Notes: a model not told the origin generated them from the letters alone. A DNA stretch of 64,000 bases from Porphyromonas sp. oral taxon 278 str. W7784 (GCF_000467855.2 NZ_KI259258.1:301006-365005), one strand, 5' to 3'. Positions 33,477 to 42,744 are shown, numbered from the stretch's first letter. Numbers and translations are program-made.

Positions 33477-34517
33477 CTAGGAGGTCTTCACTTTATGGAG
33501 GGAGAGATAGACGGAGATCATCCCAGGCTCGGAGAGGCGAACGAGCACAGCATCCGCTTCGTCTCGCACGACCTCCATCACGAGGGTCACATCGTGACGG
33601 GCATAAGTAGTGGCGATCGGGGGAATGAAGTCGCTCTCGAAGACTCCAGGATAGCGTGATACGTCGCCACGGAAAGGGAAGATGGGGAAGCTCATGAGGA
33701 GCTTGCTTCCTCGTATCTGCCACGTGCCCTTGAAGGTGTTGAGCCCGAAGAGGAGTGGTGGGAGTGAGGAGAGCGTCACCTGACTATTCGACTGGAGCGA
33801 GAGGCGGTAGCCGTAGAGGAGGGGATGGTGGTCATACTCGGCGTCGTCGATATGTAGCACGCGCTTCCAGCTCTCGGTATCTACACGATAGCTACCGAGG
33901 AGGGCTCGGTAGTTAAGTGGCTCTTCGCTCACGGGATTGCGTTCGCCCCAAGAGGGGTCGATGACGTCTGTCTCCTTACTCCAGTAGTCATCCTGTGCGC
34001 CCTTGCCCGTCATGAGAGCGGAGAAGCTGTAGTCGGGGTTGACGAAGAAAGCCTCCATGACGAGCATATTGTTCAGCAGGTTGAAGCGACGGATCTTCAG
34101 TCGGTACTCTAGGTCTCCCCCGATGGGGCTACCGACACGTACCAGGAGCTCTTCCTTGTTCTTCGGGTCTAGTGCCCAAGTGCCGCTGTAGTAGAAGATG
34201 GTATTGCCGAAGTCTTCGATGACATAGGTAGCATAGACTTCGCCGGTCTTGGAGAAGAAGATCGAGTTGAGGTGCTTGCCCGCTACATTGAGTATCGGGC
34301 GAGCCTTCTCGGAGAGATTGGACAGGGGAGAGGGGAGGATGACCTCCTGCCTCTCTGGATCTACCTTCCATGTCACCCCGAGGATCTTCTCCAGGGTCAG
34401 GGAGGAGGGGAACTGGATCCGGCGCTCTCGCCCTGTCTGATTCGTCGGGAGCTCATTAGTACAGGCTGTGAGCGAGAGCAAGAGCAGGGCTAGGAGCCCA
34501 TGTAGGTATCTATTCAT
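33477..34517 (-). CDS. Lipoprotein, unknown function
   Basis: 346 aa from ATG 34517 (MNRYLHGLLALLLLSLTAC); a longer frame to 34571 overlaps the previous gene and lacks a signal peptide. Lipobox cysteine at residue 19. The first half reads like a lipocalin-type barrel (VYATYVIEDFGNTIFYYSGT), and two strands in the second half repeat this style (YRLSLQSNSQVTLSSLPPL, TFKGTWQIRGSKLLMS). Family not recognised. Start is 7 bp downstream of the next cluster member's stop, so they are coupled. Confidence 0.72.
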   Translation of the reverse strand: MNRYLHGLLALLLLSLTACTNELPTNQTGRERRIQFPSSLTLEKILGVTWKVDPERQEVILPSPLSNLSEKARPILNVAGKHLNSIFFSKTGEVYATYVIEDFGNTIFYYSGTWALDPKNKEELLVRVGSPIGGDLEYRLKIRRFNLLNNMLVMEAFFVNPDYSFSALMTGKGAQDDYWSKETDVIDPSWGERNPVSEEPLNYRALLGSYRVDTESWKRVLHIDDAEYDHHPLLYGYRLSLQSNSQVTLSSLPPLLFGLNTFKGTWQIRGSKLLMSFPIFPFRGDVSRYPGVFESDFIPPIATTYARHDVTLVMEVVRDEADAVLVRLSEPGMISVYLSLHKVKTS

Positions 34518-34524
34518 CGTCGTA

Positions 34525-35931
34525 TCAGCGCTTGGGGAGGGTGATCTTTTTGAAGTCGGCGACATAGCCACTCTGGAGGGAGACGGAGAAGGCGGGCTTC
34601 ACCTCTCCTGTCACGAGGTCATAGCTCCAGTAGCCATTATAGGGAGCATCCTCACCGGTACGCACGTAGCGTAGGTAGAGGTGCCCGTCGACAAAGGCAG
34701 CGATATTCACGCCCTGCTGGAAGGCGGACGAAGGGCGAAGGGCAGAGAGGGGCTTGGCCTCCCTCGTCTGTAGGTCTATCGTATAGTACTGCCAGAGATT
34801 CTCGGGGATCTGACTGCGTACGGCGGGTAGAGGCTGGACATTGACCAGCGTGAAGAGCTTACCACCACGGGCGAAGATCCCGTTGAAGCGGGCGGGGTAG
34901 CCTAGTCCCAGATCCGAGATACGCACCTGCCAGTCGGGATCGATGGTGTAGGAGCCTTTGCGGATGCGATAGAGGAGCGAATTCTGGTAGAAGCCCAGCT
35001 GGTCACCCCCTTGGGCGAGGAGGTAGAGATCCCCCTCTTCGTCGGTCGTATATTGTAGCAGTTCGGAGGGCGTACCGAGTCTCCCGGTATTCTCTAGGTG
35101 AGATAGGCCGAGGAGCTTCCCGCCGTTCTTCGCCTCGTAGGCTACGAGGTAGCTGTCTCGGGAGAGATTGGCATAGGAGGGGGACTGGAGCTCTACGTCG
35201 AGGATGAGGGCAGAGCCGTGGACGGCTAGGAGCTTCATCCCCACGATCAGGTTGGGTAGCTCTTGCCCTGCTAGGGAGGGAGTTCGCTCGAGGATGAACT
35301 GGCGGATCCGCTCCTTATCTAGGTTGGAGACGTAGATCTGGGGACTTGTCTTCTCCATCGTCTCGGGGTCAAAGCTACGGATCGAGAGTAGGTCTCGCTG
35401 GTAGGAGGGCTGGACGAGGAAGCCTTGCCCTGAGGTGACTACGAAGTTCTTCGCTGCTTGGCTGAAGCCTCCGCTCTCGGACTCTAGGAGTGCTCGCTCC
35501 CCGATAGCTCGGGGCGTGGAGCTGAAGACGAGGCGTACGGGTGTATTCACCAGCAGTTCCCCTTGGCTGTGGTTATTCACCGCATTGGAGAAGCGGTAGA
35601 GGTACTCCCCAGACTGGAGGAGTCCGCCCCCGTCTTCGCCGAAGCGACCGAAGAGGGTATTCTCCTCGAGGATGTTATTGATCCCCTCCCCTTGAGGCAT
35701 CTGGGTGAAGTAGGAGATATAGCTCTCCAGGATACTCCTTCCCCTCATAGGTCCCGAGGGGATGATGGTCTTCCGGTAGGTCATGAGTACATAGCGGTCG
35801 GGACCAAGGACGACCTCTGCTCTCGGGGTGATAGCAGGGCGAGGAGCCTCGGAGCGACAGGCGCTGAGCCCCGTGAGGAAGAGGCTAAGCAAGAGCAGGC
35901 AAGCGAGTGAGCGCTGATTCATTCGGTACAT
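34525..35931 (-). CDS. Beta-propeller-like lipoprotein (DUF4374-like)
   Basis: 468 aa (or 465 from the second Met at 35922). Lipobox at about residue 25 (LTGLSACRSE). The repeated pattern of short strands with LY/YL ends, such as GGLLQSGEYLYRFSN, EGDLYLLAQGGDQLGFYQ, GGKLFTLVNVQPLPAV and DGHLYLRYVRTG, points to a seven-bladed propeller like DUF4374 lipoproteins found beside TonB receptors in Bacteroidetes iron or siderophore loci. That link is from memory of the family and context, not a search. It is two genes downstream of the TonB receptor. Confidence 0.7.
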   Translation of the reverse strand: MYRMNQRSLACLLLLSLFLTGLSACRSEAPRPAITPRAEVVLGPDRYVLMTYRKTIIPSGPMRGRSILESYISYFTQMPQGEGINNILEENTLFGRFGEDGGGLLQSGEYLYRFSNAVNNHSQGELLVNTPVRLVFSSTPRAIGERALLESESGGFSQAAKNFVVTSGQGFLVQPSYQRDLLSIRSFDPETMEKTSPQIYVSNLDKERIRQFILERTPSLAGQELPNLIVGMKLLAVHGSALILDVELQSPSYANLSRDSYLVAYEAKNGGKLLGLSHLENTGRLGTPSELLQYTTDEEGDLYLLAQGGDQLGFYQNSLLYRIRKGSYTIDPDWQVRISDLGLGYPARFNGIFARGGKLFTLVNVQPLPAVRSQIPENLWQYYTIDLQTREAKPLSALRPSSAFQQGVNIAAFVDGHLYLRYVRTGEDAPYNGYWSYDLVTGEVKPAFSVSLQSGYVADFKKITLPKR

Positions 35932-35946
35932 GAGGACGGGGGAGGA

Positions 35947-37722
35947 TTAGTAGGGAGAGCCAATAGAGCTGTAGTAGATGCGCATGCCTTCGGGTACATT
36001 CTTCACGACACAGCCGGGATTGACGCGGAGGGAGGTCGTGCTGAGGTTGGTCAGTCGGAGATGCCCGAAGTCAAGGTAGTCGATACGCTCACTGCCCGTA
36101 CGGGATCGCTCGAGGCCGTGGAGGTAGACGACCCCCTTGAAGTCCCGCCACTGCTCCCCGCTGAAGTCAAGGATGTTGAAGCCAAACCAGATCGCACGCT
36201 CATCGCTACGAGGACGGTACTTGCTCGGAGGCGTGGAGACGCAGAAGCCTGATACCGAGGCGAAGTGATCCAGCAGATAGTCATAGTCGAGGTCGGAGAA
36301 GCGAACGGGGAGATTACCTCCCGCATGTCCTTCATCTCCACGGGAGGTGTAGTCGACGAAGCTCGCATGAGCCTTCTTTGTCGCCCCCTGGGGTACGGTG
36401 ATCTTGTCGAGGGCTTCGACCTCGAGGGTGAGTTCATGCTCGTGGCTAAGAGCAGGGGTGACGAGCTCCCTCATCCCCCCAGAGAGGTTGACGCTCTCTA
36501 GGCGGGGATTCTTCGCCGAAGTCACACCTGAGAGGTCGATACGATCAGCGTAGAGGGGGAGGAGGGCGAGCTTCTTGAGCTGAGGACAGCCCGAGAGGGA
36601 GAAGTGGATGTCTCTACCCCAAGCACTGTGGGGGACTGCCTTCCTCGAGGAGCGGATGCGTAGGGAGAGCTCTTCCAGAGCGGGGAGGTTGAGCTTCTCG
36701 AAGGAGGCCTTGTCGAAGTCTTCCCTTTGCGCAAAGAGCACCCGTAGGGTCTTCAGTGTAGGTAGCTGTCCGTTGAGCTTGGTGATGAAGGCGTCGTCGA
36801 AGGGCAGAGGGCGGTAGCGTAGCCCGTCTGAGCCGAAGGTGTCACCAGCTTCGACGGAGATGTCGAGGGTCGTGAGCGTGCGACTGACCTTCCCTAGCAG
36901 GTCGATGTCACGTAGCCGTACATTGTCGAGGTAGAGCGAACTAGCCTGCTCTACCGCTAGGCTCTGTAGTGAGGCGAAGTAGCTACCCGAGACGATCAGC
37001 TTGGGACGAGCGCTGGGGTGGAGACGAAGCCCTAGGTTCGGCGTGCCCGTGAGCTGGATCTCCCGTAGGAGGGGGCTATCGCTGGCGTCGATGATGAGCC
37101 CGTCTTTTGCCCCCTTGACGACGAGCTTCCTCAGAGAGCGGAGCCCTCGCAGGTCGAGGCGCTCGAGCTGTGCTCCCGAGATCTCCAGATCTGTGGTGCG
37201 GGGATAGGCTGAGAGGTTGTGGATCTCTACCATGTCTCGGGGGACGTAGTCTCTACCCTCCGATTGGGAGTAGTTGTTGCCTTCGAGGGTGAGGAGGATG
37301 AGGCTCGTATCGTCCTCATAGGACGAGATGAAGCCATGCTCGAGATAGTAGGCGATACGTGTACGCCCGTTCATATACTTCTTGCGTCGCTGAGCATCGA
37401 CTACATAGATGAGGTGGGCGTCAGCGAAGGTCTCTGCCCGATCCAGTACTCCGTGGAGGGAGTCCCTCACCCTACGATCAGTCAGGAGCTCTAGTTCCTG
37501 CCGAGCTAGATCAAAGGAGAGCTGACGGATGTAGCCCGTAGCTCGGCGCTCGATCTCACCCTGATCCATGTGGAGGCGCTCCCCCGCTTCGGGGGTGATG
37601 GGGCTGTCGCCCTTGGGGAGGGGCTCATACACTCGCTGGCAGGCTGTGAGCCCTAGAAGTGTCATGGTGAGTATCGTGAAGAGACGGGGGCTGATCCGTC
37701 GTAGTGGTAGTAGGGGCTTCAT
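35947..37722 (-). CDS. Leucine-rich-repeat lipoprotein
   Basis: 591 aa. Lipobox at about residue 28 (LGLTACQRV). A helical N-terminal part (residues 50-120) is followed by irregular leucine-rich repeats (about 160-500): GAQLERLDLRGLRSLRKLV, SPLLREIQLTGTPNLGLRL, LPTLKTLRVLFAQ, LPALEELSLRIRSS and CPQLKKLALLPLYADRIDL. Ends in a beta-rich domain. The LRR face suggests protein-protein binding at the cell surface. It follows the TonB receptor stop by 6 bp, so it is surely cotranscribed with it. Confidence 0.78.
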   Translation of the reverse strand: MKPLLPLRRISPRLFTILTMTLLGLTACQRVYEPLPKGDSPITPEAGERLHMDQGEIERRATGYIRQLSFDLARQELELLTDRRVRDSLHGVLDRAETFADAHLIYVVDAQRRKKYMNGRTRIAYYLEHGFISSYEDDTSLILLTLEGNNYSQSEGRDYVPRDMVEIHNLSAYPRTTDLEISGAQLERLDLRGLRSLRKLVVKGAKDGLIIDASDSPLLREIQLTGTPNLGLRLHPSARPKLIVSGSYFASLQSLAVEQASSLYLDNVRLRDIDLLGKVSRTLTTLDISVEAGDTFGSDGLRYRPLPFDDAFITKLNGQLPTLKTLRVLFAQREDFDKASFEKLNLPALEELSLRIRSSRKAVPHSAWGRDIHFSLSGCPQLKKLALLPLYADRIDLSGVTSAKNPRLESVNLSGGMRELVTPALSHEHELTLEVEALDKITVPQGATKKAHASFVDYTSRGDEGHAGGNLPVRFSDLDYDYLLDHFASVSGFCVSTPPSKYRPRSDERAIWFGFNILDFSGEQWRDFKGVVYLHGLERSRTGSERIDYLDFGHLRLTNLSTTSLRVNPGCVVKNVPEGMRIYYSSIGSPY

Positions 37723-37728
37723 AGTCGA

Positions 37729-40197
37729 CTAGAGCTTGAATTCGAGGGAGAGATTGGCATAGCGACGGGGCTGGCTGAAGCGTGTGATCGTCTCTAGCCC
37801 TCCTCTGAAGAAGTCATTGTGCTGGACGAGCATCACGGGGCTGATGAGCTGACGGATATCGTCCCAGAGCCAGTAGCGGGTATCGGTGAGGTTCATCACA
37901 GAGGCTCGTAGTGTGAGGTGACGTGCTAGGGTGACGTAGGCAAAGAGATCCACGGTCACGGCGTTCTGGAAGAAGTAGTAGGGGAACTGGCTGATCTGTT
38001 CATCTCCATAGAAGCTCTTGACGAACTTGGTCTGGTCGACATCCTTGGCCTTGAGGAAGTTCACCCTTAGGCTCAGCCCAGCCTTCTCCTTAGGCAGGTC
38101 GTAGTCGAAGCCCGCTACCGCCTTCAGAGGCTGGATAGCTAGCATCGAAGTGCCATCACTGAAGCGCCCCTCGGAGTAGTTCAGCGACCCTGTCAGCAGG
38201 AGCTGTCCTAAGTGCTTGAGACGAGGCATGAGCTCCTCGAGGTAGAGGCTCGTGCTGAAGTCGATCCCCCAAAGGCTGGCATTCTTCTTGTTTTCATTGA
38301 TGGAGTAGGCGACATCCCGATTCTGCCCGTCGAGGAAGACCTTCTGTACCCCATAGAGAGGCTCGATATAGTCTCTATATCTATTGTAGTAGAAGCTCAG
38401 GTCATAGGCAAAGTACTTCGGATCAGAGGTGCCGATGTGCCACTCGTGGTTGAAGGACAACTCCCGACGAAGCTTAGGATTGGAGAGTACGAAGAAGGCA
38501 GGCGAGAGACTTACATACTGGAAGAAGCGCTCCTGTGAGGTGGGTACACGGTAGCCCGTGGAGAACTTGTACCCGACGCTCAGATATCGGCTGAAGTCGT
38601 AGCTTACGATAGCCATAGGGGTGAAGCCCCACTCCTCGATACGGGCCTTGTCGAAGTCCATCCCCGCTGTCTTGAGGTTGCCAATAAGGTAGCCTAGGTA
38701 GTTGAAGTCGTTGTCCCCCTTCCAGTCCCTCGTCTGTGAGACGAAGTGGTCATAGCGGAGACCGAGGTCGAGTTTGAGTTTCCCCAAGCGAATATTATCT
38801 GAGAGGGCCACGGAGAAGTTATCCCTGTCAGCTGGACGCTGGAAGGAATAGATGTAGGAGCTCTGAGGGAGAGCTTCGCCCATGCGGTAGAAAGTACCCT
38901 TGTACCGCACACCATCCTTGTATGTATTCAGAGGCTTACTGATGTCGACGTTCTTGTCCTCGGTATGATGATGGAGGTAGGAGGTGTGCAGGGTGAAGAA
39001 GTGATAGCCTAGCGACCCAAAGTTCTGAGGCTTGGAGGTGGCCTTCAGCGCAAAGGCTTGGTCGTAGAAGCTCATCCCTTTGAGCAGACGACGAGTACCA
39101 GCAGGGAGGTAGCTGGGCTTGAAGTTAGAGATGTCGGGACGATAGATAGAGCTTCGGGTGTCAGCATCGAGGAAGGACTGCTGGCCGTTCACATAGAGAT
39201 TGACTTCATTGAGCCAAGGAGACTCGAGCGGGGTGAAGCGGTAATGTACATCCCAGCGCCGTGTGAGCACCTGGTCGTGACCATAGTAGTAGGGCTCGTG
39301 CTGCGAGGTGAGCACGTAGGCAGGCTCCATCGACCAGACCTCCGAGTCAGTGATCTTATTTTGGCTGTAGAAGGATGCCGTCAGCTTGTGAGCACCATGG
39401 CGGAAGGCAAGCTTGCCGAGGAAGGACTGCTGTCGGTACTCCATCGGGTCGGGACGGGTCGCGAAGATACTTCGGCGAAGCTCGCCGTAGCCGAAGTTGC
39501 GTACCTCACGCCCTGTACGCTCGGCATAGAGAGCGAGAGCTTCGAGCCCTTTGTAGATGTAGGCACCGCCCAGAGAATAGATGCGTCCGTGCGCCATGTT
39601 GTCCCCGCCGATCTTAGCCTGGAGCCCGTAGCTACGGTCTCCCTCGATCATCGTACGTGCCTCCTTTGTCTCGAAGTTCACAGCACCGCCGAGCGCCCCT
39701 GTACCATGCTCGAAGGACGAGGCACCCTTCTTGATGTCGACCTTCTTGATGAACTCGGTCTCGAACTGTGGGCGGGCGGAATTGATCAAGCCATAGGAGC
39801 TGAAGACGACATTGGTCTCGGTCTCGGCTTGAGGGAGGCCGTCGACCGAGATCGATACGCGGTTCTCGTCGACACCACGGATAGCGAAGCCCTTGTTGCC
39901 ATATCGGGAGACGGACTCCGAGATACCTACGCCCGGCATGTAGCGGACGAAGTCCTTTGTGTTGAGGATGAACTGACGACTGATATCTCTATCTGTGACT
40001 ACTTCACGTCCGATCTCCTTCTTCTGAACCTTCTTTTGCCTCTTCTTCTCCTTGACTTCGACCTCCTTGATATGGATGGTACGGCGCACGGTGTCGGTCT
40101 GCTCTCGCTGGGGGCTTTGCGCAAGAGCTTCCCCTACCGCAGAGGAGAGGAGAAGAGAGAGGAAGCCAGTGAGGAGGGTGTATCTATGGATGAGCAT
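37729..40197 (-). CDS. TonB-dependent receptor, hemoglobin/transferrin-type
   Basis: Outer membrane receptor, 822 aa. Signal peptide 1-26 (ending LAQ). Plug domain from about residue 60: KDFVRYMPGVGIS, GNKGFAIRGVDENRVSISVD then GLPQAET, and IKKGASSFEHGTGALGGAV. The barrel ends with GLETITRFSQPRRYANLSLE then FKL, which is the closing motif of the hemoglobin/transferrin/lactoferrin receptor group. Substrate is probably a host iron protein or a complex handed over by the surrounding lipoproteins. It is embedded in a run of eight lipoprotein genes and is overlapped only by antisense shadow frames. Confidence 0.9.
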   Translation of the reverse strand: MLIHRYTLLTGFLSLLLSSAVGEALAQSPQREQTDTVRRTIHIKEVEVKEKKRQKKVQKKEIGREVVTDRDISRQFILNTKDFVRYMPGVGISESVSRYGNKGFAIRGVDENRVSISVDGLPQAETETNVVFSSYGLINSARPQFETEFIKKVDIKKGASSFEHGTGALGGAVNFETKEARTMIEGDRSYGLQAKIGGDNMAHGRIYSLGGAYIYKGLEALALYAERTGREVRNFGYGELRRSIFATRPDPMEYRQQSFLGKLAFRHGAHKLTASFYSQNKITDSEVWSMEPAYVLTSQHEPYYYGHDQVLTRRWDVHYRFTPLESPWLNEVNLYVNGQQSFLDADTRSSIYRPDISNFKPSYLPAGTRRLLKGMSFYDQAFALKATSKPQNFGSLGYHFFTLHTSYLHHHTEDKNVDISKPLNTYKDGVRYKGTFYRMGEALPQSSYIYSFQRPADRDNFSVALSDNIRLGKLKLDLGLRYDHFVSQTRDWKGDNDFNYLGYLIGNLKTAGMDFDKARIEEWGFTPMAIVSYDFSRYLSVGYKFSTGYRVPTSQERFFQYVSLSPAFFVLSNPKLRRELSFNHEWHIGTSDPKYFAYDLSFYYNRYRDYIEPLYGVQKVFLDGQNRDVAYSINENKKNASLWGIDFSTSLYLEELMPRLKHLGQLLLTGSLNYSEGRFSDGTSMLAIQPLKAVAGFDYDLPKEKAGLSLRVNFLKAKDVDQTKFVKSFYGDEQISQFPYYFFQNAVTVDLFAYVTLARHLTLRASVMNLTDTRYWLWDDIRQLISPVMLVQHNDFFRGGLETITRFSQPRRYANLSLEFKL

Positions 40198-40210
40198 GCT
40201 CGGGGCTAAG

Positions 40211-40768
40211 TTAGTTGCGGTAATAGGTGAGATCGTAGCTAGGCTCGATGCTCATGCCGATGGATTTATCCTGCCAGCTTTGGCGCTTCTCCACGGTGAC
40301 CTCACGGCTCTCAGGAAGGGTGAAGGAGCGTAGGCGCAGGGTGAAGCGGTCTCGTGTCTGTGCGCTCTCGGGCTTCTTCTTGAGCGTGCAAGCGACCTCA
40401 ATGACTACGGGCTCGGAGAAGACCTCAGATCGTAGCAGAGCTCCATGGAAGAGAAGCCTATCCTCACGGGAGTGGTACTCGTAGGTACAGCCAGAGAGGT
40501 CTACTGTGGCGGGTCTATTGAGCTGGTCGATGTAGAGGAGGAGCGGGAGCTGCGCCGATCCTTCGATACTCACTTCGTTGTTATTGCCGAAGATGATATA
40601 GCGGTCGTAGTCATCAAGCTTGAAGGTGCGGAAGCGCAAGACTTCATTGTCCGCTCGACTTGGGTCTTGCTTGATGTTGACATAATTGTCTTCGTACTCC
40701 AGTTCGCGCTTGAAGCAGCTGGTCGTGAGGCTTAGGGTGAGGAGTGCAAGAGGAAGGAGGCCTTTCAT
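40211..40768 (-). CDS. Lipoprotein, unknown function
   Basis: 185 aa from ATG 40768 (MKGLLPLALLTLSLTTSC); an ATG eight codons upstream is also possible. Lipobox cysteine at residue 18 (TTSCFKRE). The body is beta-rich with the run LPLLLYIDQLNRPATVDLSG and ends with YDLTYYRN. No family recognised. It lies 13 bp before the TonB receptor and 36 bp after the first gene of the cluster, so it may be the receptor's direct lipoprotein partner. Confidence 0.72.
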   Translation of the reverse strand: MKGLLPLALLTLSLTTSCFKRELEYEDNYVNIKQDPSRADNEVLRFRTFKLDDYDRYIIFGNNNEVSIEGSAQLPLLLYIDQLNRPATVDLSGCTYEYHSREDRLLFHGALLRSEVFSEPVVIEVACTLKKKPESAQTRDRFTLRLRSFTLPESREVTVEKRQSWQDKSIGMSIEPSYDLTYYRN

Positions 40769-40804
40769 GCGTCGGTAGTCTATCTGGTACATACTTCGAA
40801 GGGG

Positions 40805-42007
40805 CTAAGGTTGAGTAGACGGAACGAAGCTCACGGGACCTGCCCAGACGTAGCTCGGTGCAGCATTGCGTACACGGATCGTCCCCCAATGCTTGCTCCG
40901 GTCGAAGATGCTGTAGAAGAACCATGGGTCAAGATCGCTCTCTACTCCTGCACTGTTTGGCCCACGCTCATAGCGGGGTAGAAGGGTCTTGGGGATGGAG
41001 GTGAAGCGACCTCGTTGGTACTCCATGGTGATAGCGATAGAGTATCGCTTGCTTCTGGGGAAGGAAGAGGGGCGAGTAGGTAGTATGAGCGTCAGATACT
41101 TCTGCCCGAAGTAATAGCGCATACCTTCTGTTTCGAAGGGACCCTCCTTGACAGCGAAGATGGAATTGTTTTGCCCCCGTCCCCTTCCATCGAAATCCTT
41201 GAAGATCTCTGCAGGACTATAGCCGTAGGGGAAGGAATAGTACGAGGTGGGGAGCTGTAGTGAATCGAGATGAAGCTTATGATCCTTGCCGAAGGAGATC
41301 TTCCCAGCGAAGACGCCCTGTGGTGTATAGAGCGCTCGATCATAATCATCCGGGTTATCCTTTCGCAGGTAAGCCTGCTGCTGCCAGCTTGTCCCTTCTA
41401 GTTCGGACTCGCTACCGGTGAAGGAGGTGTATGAAGAGAGGGCATTCTCGAGGAACTTGATCCCTTTGCTGTCGATACGTTCCCGGATGGTAGCTTCCTT
41501 CTTTGGGTTGCGGTACTTATAGCTCGTTACCTCCTTCGTAAGGAAATCCTCGGCATCAGCACGGAGTGTCTCTAGTTCGTGTACCAAGACGGTGGGGTCG
41601 GTAGCAGGGGATTCGTCTTGGGAACCATAGTTCCCCTTGGGAAGGAAGATCATTGTCTGGAAGCGGTCGTAAGTCGTCTTCGCTAGCTGATTCTCTAGTT
41701 TCCTCAGGCGAAGGGCAAAGGCGAGAGCTCTTCGGAGGTAAGTGATCTCGGCGTTGAAAGCCTGGTCTTCGCTCAGCGCTCTGAGCTGCGCTCCTGCCGA
41801 CGAACGATAAAGGTCTCCGATCCCTCGCTCTACTTCTAGGGGATGGACGAAGACATCGTCGAAGAGGCTATCTGTCAGGTGAAGGAGCTGTCGTCGCTGT
41901 AGGAGCTGATGCTCATAGAGCGTACGGCCTGGATCATGGCCTGACTCCCGACAGGCAGTGGTTAGTGCTATCGTCAGGAGGAGGATGAGGCCGAAGCTGT
42001 TTCTCAT
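40805..42007 (-). CDS. Lipoprotein, unknown function (first gene of the cluster)
   Basis: 400 aa from ATG 42007 (MRNSFGLILLLTIALTTACRE). The open frame continues upstream to 42175 without a signal sequence, so the shorter start is chosen. Lipobox cysteine at residue 19. Residues 35-150 are helical and charged (YLRRALAFALRLRKLENQLA); from about 180 to 400 the protein is mixed and ends with beta strands. No family recognised. It leads the TonB-lipoprotein cluster and must sit near its promoter. Confidence 0.72.
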   Translation of the reverse strand: MRNSFGLILLLTIALTTACRESGHDPGRTLYEHQLLQRRQLLHLTDSLFDDVFVHPLEVERGIGDLYRSSAGAQLRALSEDQAFNAEITYLRRALAFALRLRKLENQLAKTTYDRFQTMIFLPKGNYGSQDESPATDPTVLVHELETLRADAEDFLTKEVTSYKYRNPKKEATIRERIDSKGIKFLENALSSYTSFTGSESELEGTSWQQQAYLRKDNPDDYDRALYTPQGVFAGKISFGKDHKLHLDSLQLPTSYYSFPYGYSPAEIFKDFDGRGRGQNNSIFAVKEGPFETEGMRYYFGQKYLTLILPTRPSSFPRSKRYSIAITMEYQRGRFTSIPKTLLPRYERGPNSAGVESDLDPWFFYSIFDRSKHWGTIRVRNAAPSYVWAGPVSFVPSTQP

Positions 42008-42169
42008 AATGCTTATGTGTCTGCTGTCTATTCTTGGGGCTACTGCTTGCTTTACGGGATAAGCGCCACAAAGAAACGAGGAAAAATAGCGCAGTACAAT
42101 CCATTCAAGTAGGTAGATTTCGCCGTATTCGTCCCCATATATGGCGATTAAAACGTCTATTGTAAAGCC

Positions 42170-42330
42170 AAGCAACTAAGGAAGGAAAGGGAGCAAGCCA
42201 AGTGAGTCTAGGAAGGAAAACAAAGGAAGGAGGTAAAGGCAGGAAGGAAATAAGGGGGAGGTAAAGAAAGAAGGAAAGGAAGGAAATCAAGGAAAGCAAG
42301 CCAATCAATCCAAGAAAGAAATCCAATCAA
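42170..42330. repeat. Purine-rich low-complexity tract
   Basis: About 160 bp dominated by GGAAGGAAA-type words on the + strand, with direct repeats AGCAAGCCAA (42192 and 42295) and CCAATCAAT (42301 and 42324). No regular period was found. It lies just upstream of the lipoprotein cluster's promoter region. Confidence 0.6.
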
Positions 42331-42394
42331 TGCTTGAAGAAAACTTCGAAGGCCACTGGAGAAAACTTATTCACATCATTATGAATAGTTAAAA

Positions 42395-42428
42395 CCACAC
42401 CCGTCGCTTTATAAAGCGACGGGTGTGG
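42395..42428. terminator. Terminator of the mfd-cobU-cobT operon
   Basis: A 34-bp perfect palindrome (17 bp per arm, centre at 42411/42412) with TTTTAACTATTC following on the - strand. On the + strand CTCTAACTTTTC follows, but no + gene ends here. Confidence 0.8.
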
Positions 42429-42485
42429 CTCTAACTTTTCTTCAATGGTTTTTTGCTTTCTCTTCAGGTACATCCGAGGTTTTCA

Positions 42486-42661
42486 GAAGGTATTTTCGGG
42501 CCAATTCACAGCGATGACTGCTTGCTTTGGAAGGAGGTGCTTGGCCGGAGACAAGGAGCCCTTCACATTCCCAGAAGGATTTCCTTCCCTTGATTGAAGG
42601 ATTTTCTTCCCTTTATCGAAGAAGATCCTTCGCTTGGATGAAGGAGCATTCGGGAGAAAAG
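42486..42661. repeat. Phased palindrome array, type E (8 units of 22 bp)
   Basis: Units start at 42486, 42508, 42530, 42552, 42574, 42596, 42618 and 42640, exactly 22 bp apart. Consensus GAAGGATTTTCTTCCCTTnATT with palindrome GAAGGA-TCCTTC clearest at 42574-42587. The second unit is very degenerate. A shifted copy recurs at 42675. It lies between the cobT stop and the operon terminator, in the 3' UTR. Confidence 0.78.
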
Positions 42662-42744
42662 AAAAGCTCTCCGAGAAGGAAGACGAGCTTCCCCTTCGGA
42701 GCGTGGCGGTTCCCGACGAGGGAACTTATAAGAAGTTTACGGAG

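Larger units (their letters stand above)
42008..42744. other. 737-bp gene-free region before the lipoprotein cluster
   Basis: From left to right: probable promoter region of the cluster (42008-42110), a purine-rich tract (42170-42330), the terminator of the mfd-cobU-cobT operon (42395-42428), and a 22-bp repeat array (42486-42661) with degenerate continuation to about 42725. The open frame on the - strand across the tract (Leu- and Phe-rich) is a composition artefact. Confidence 0.7.

Noticed and set aside
39058-40209. Long 383-codon open frame on the + strand
   Set aside because: It is antisense to the TonB receptor, whose plug and barrel motifs are clear; it has no protein-like features of its own.
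42105-42326. 73-aa Leu/Phe-rich frame on the - strand
   Set aside because: It is the translation of a purine-rich tract; low complexity explains it.
42340-42360. Cobalamin riboswitch box (GGCCACTGG)
   Set aside because: Only a short match; no further conserved elements, and it is not upstream of a cobalamin gene on the right strand.
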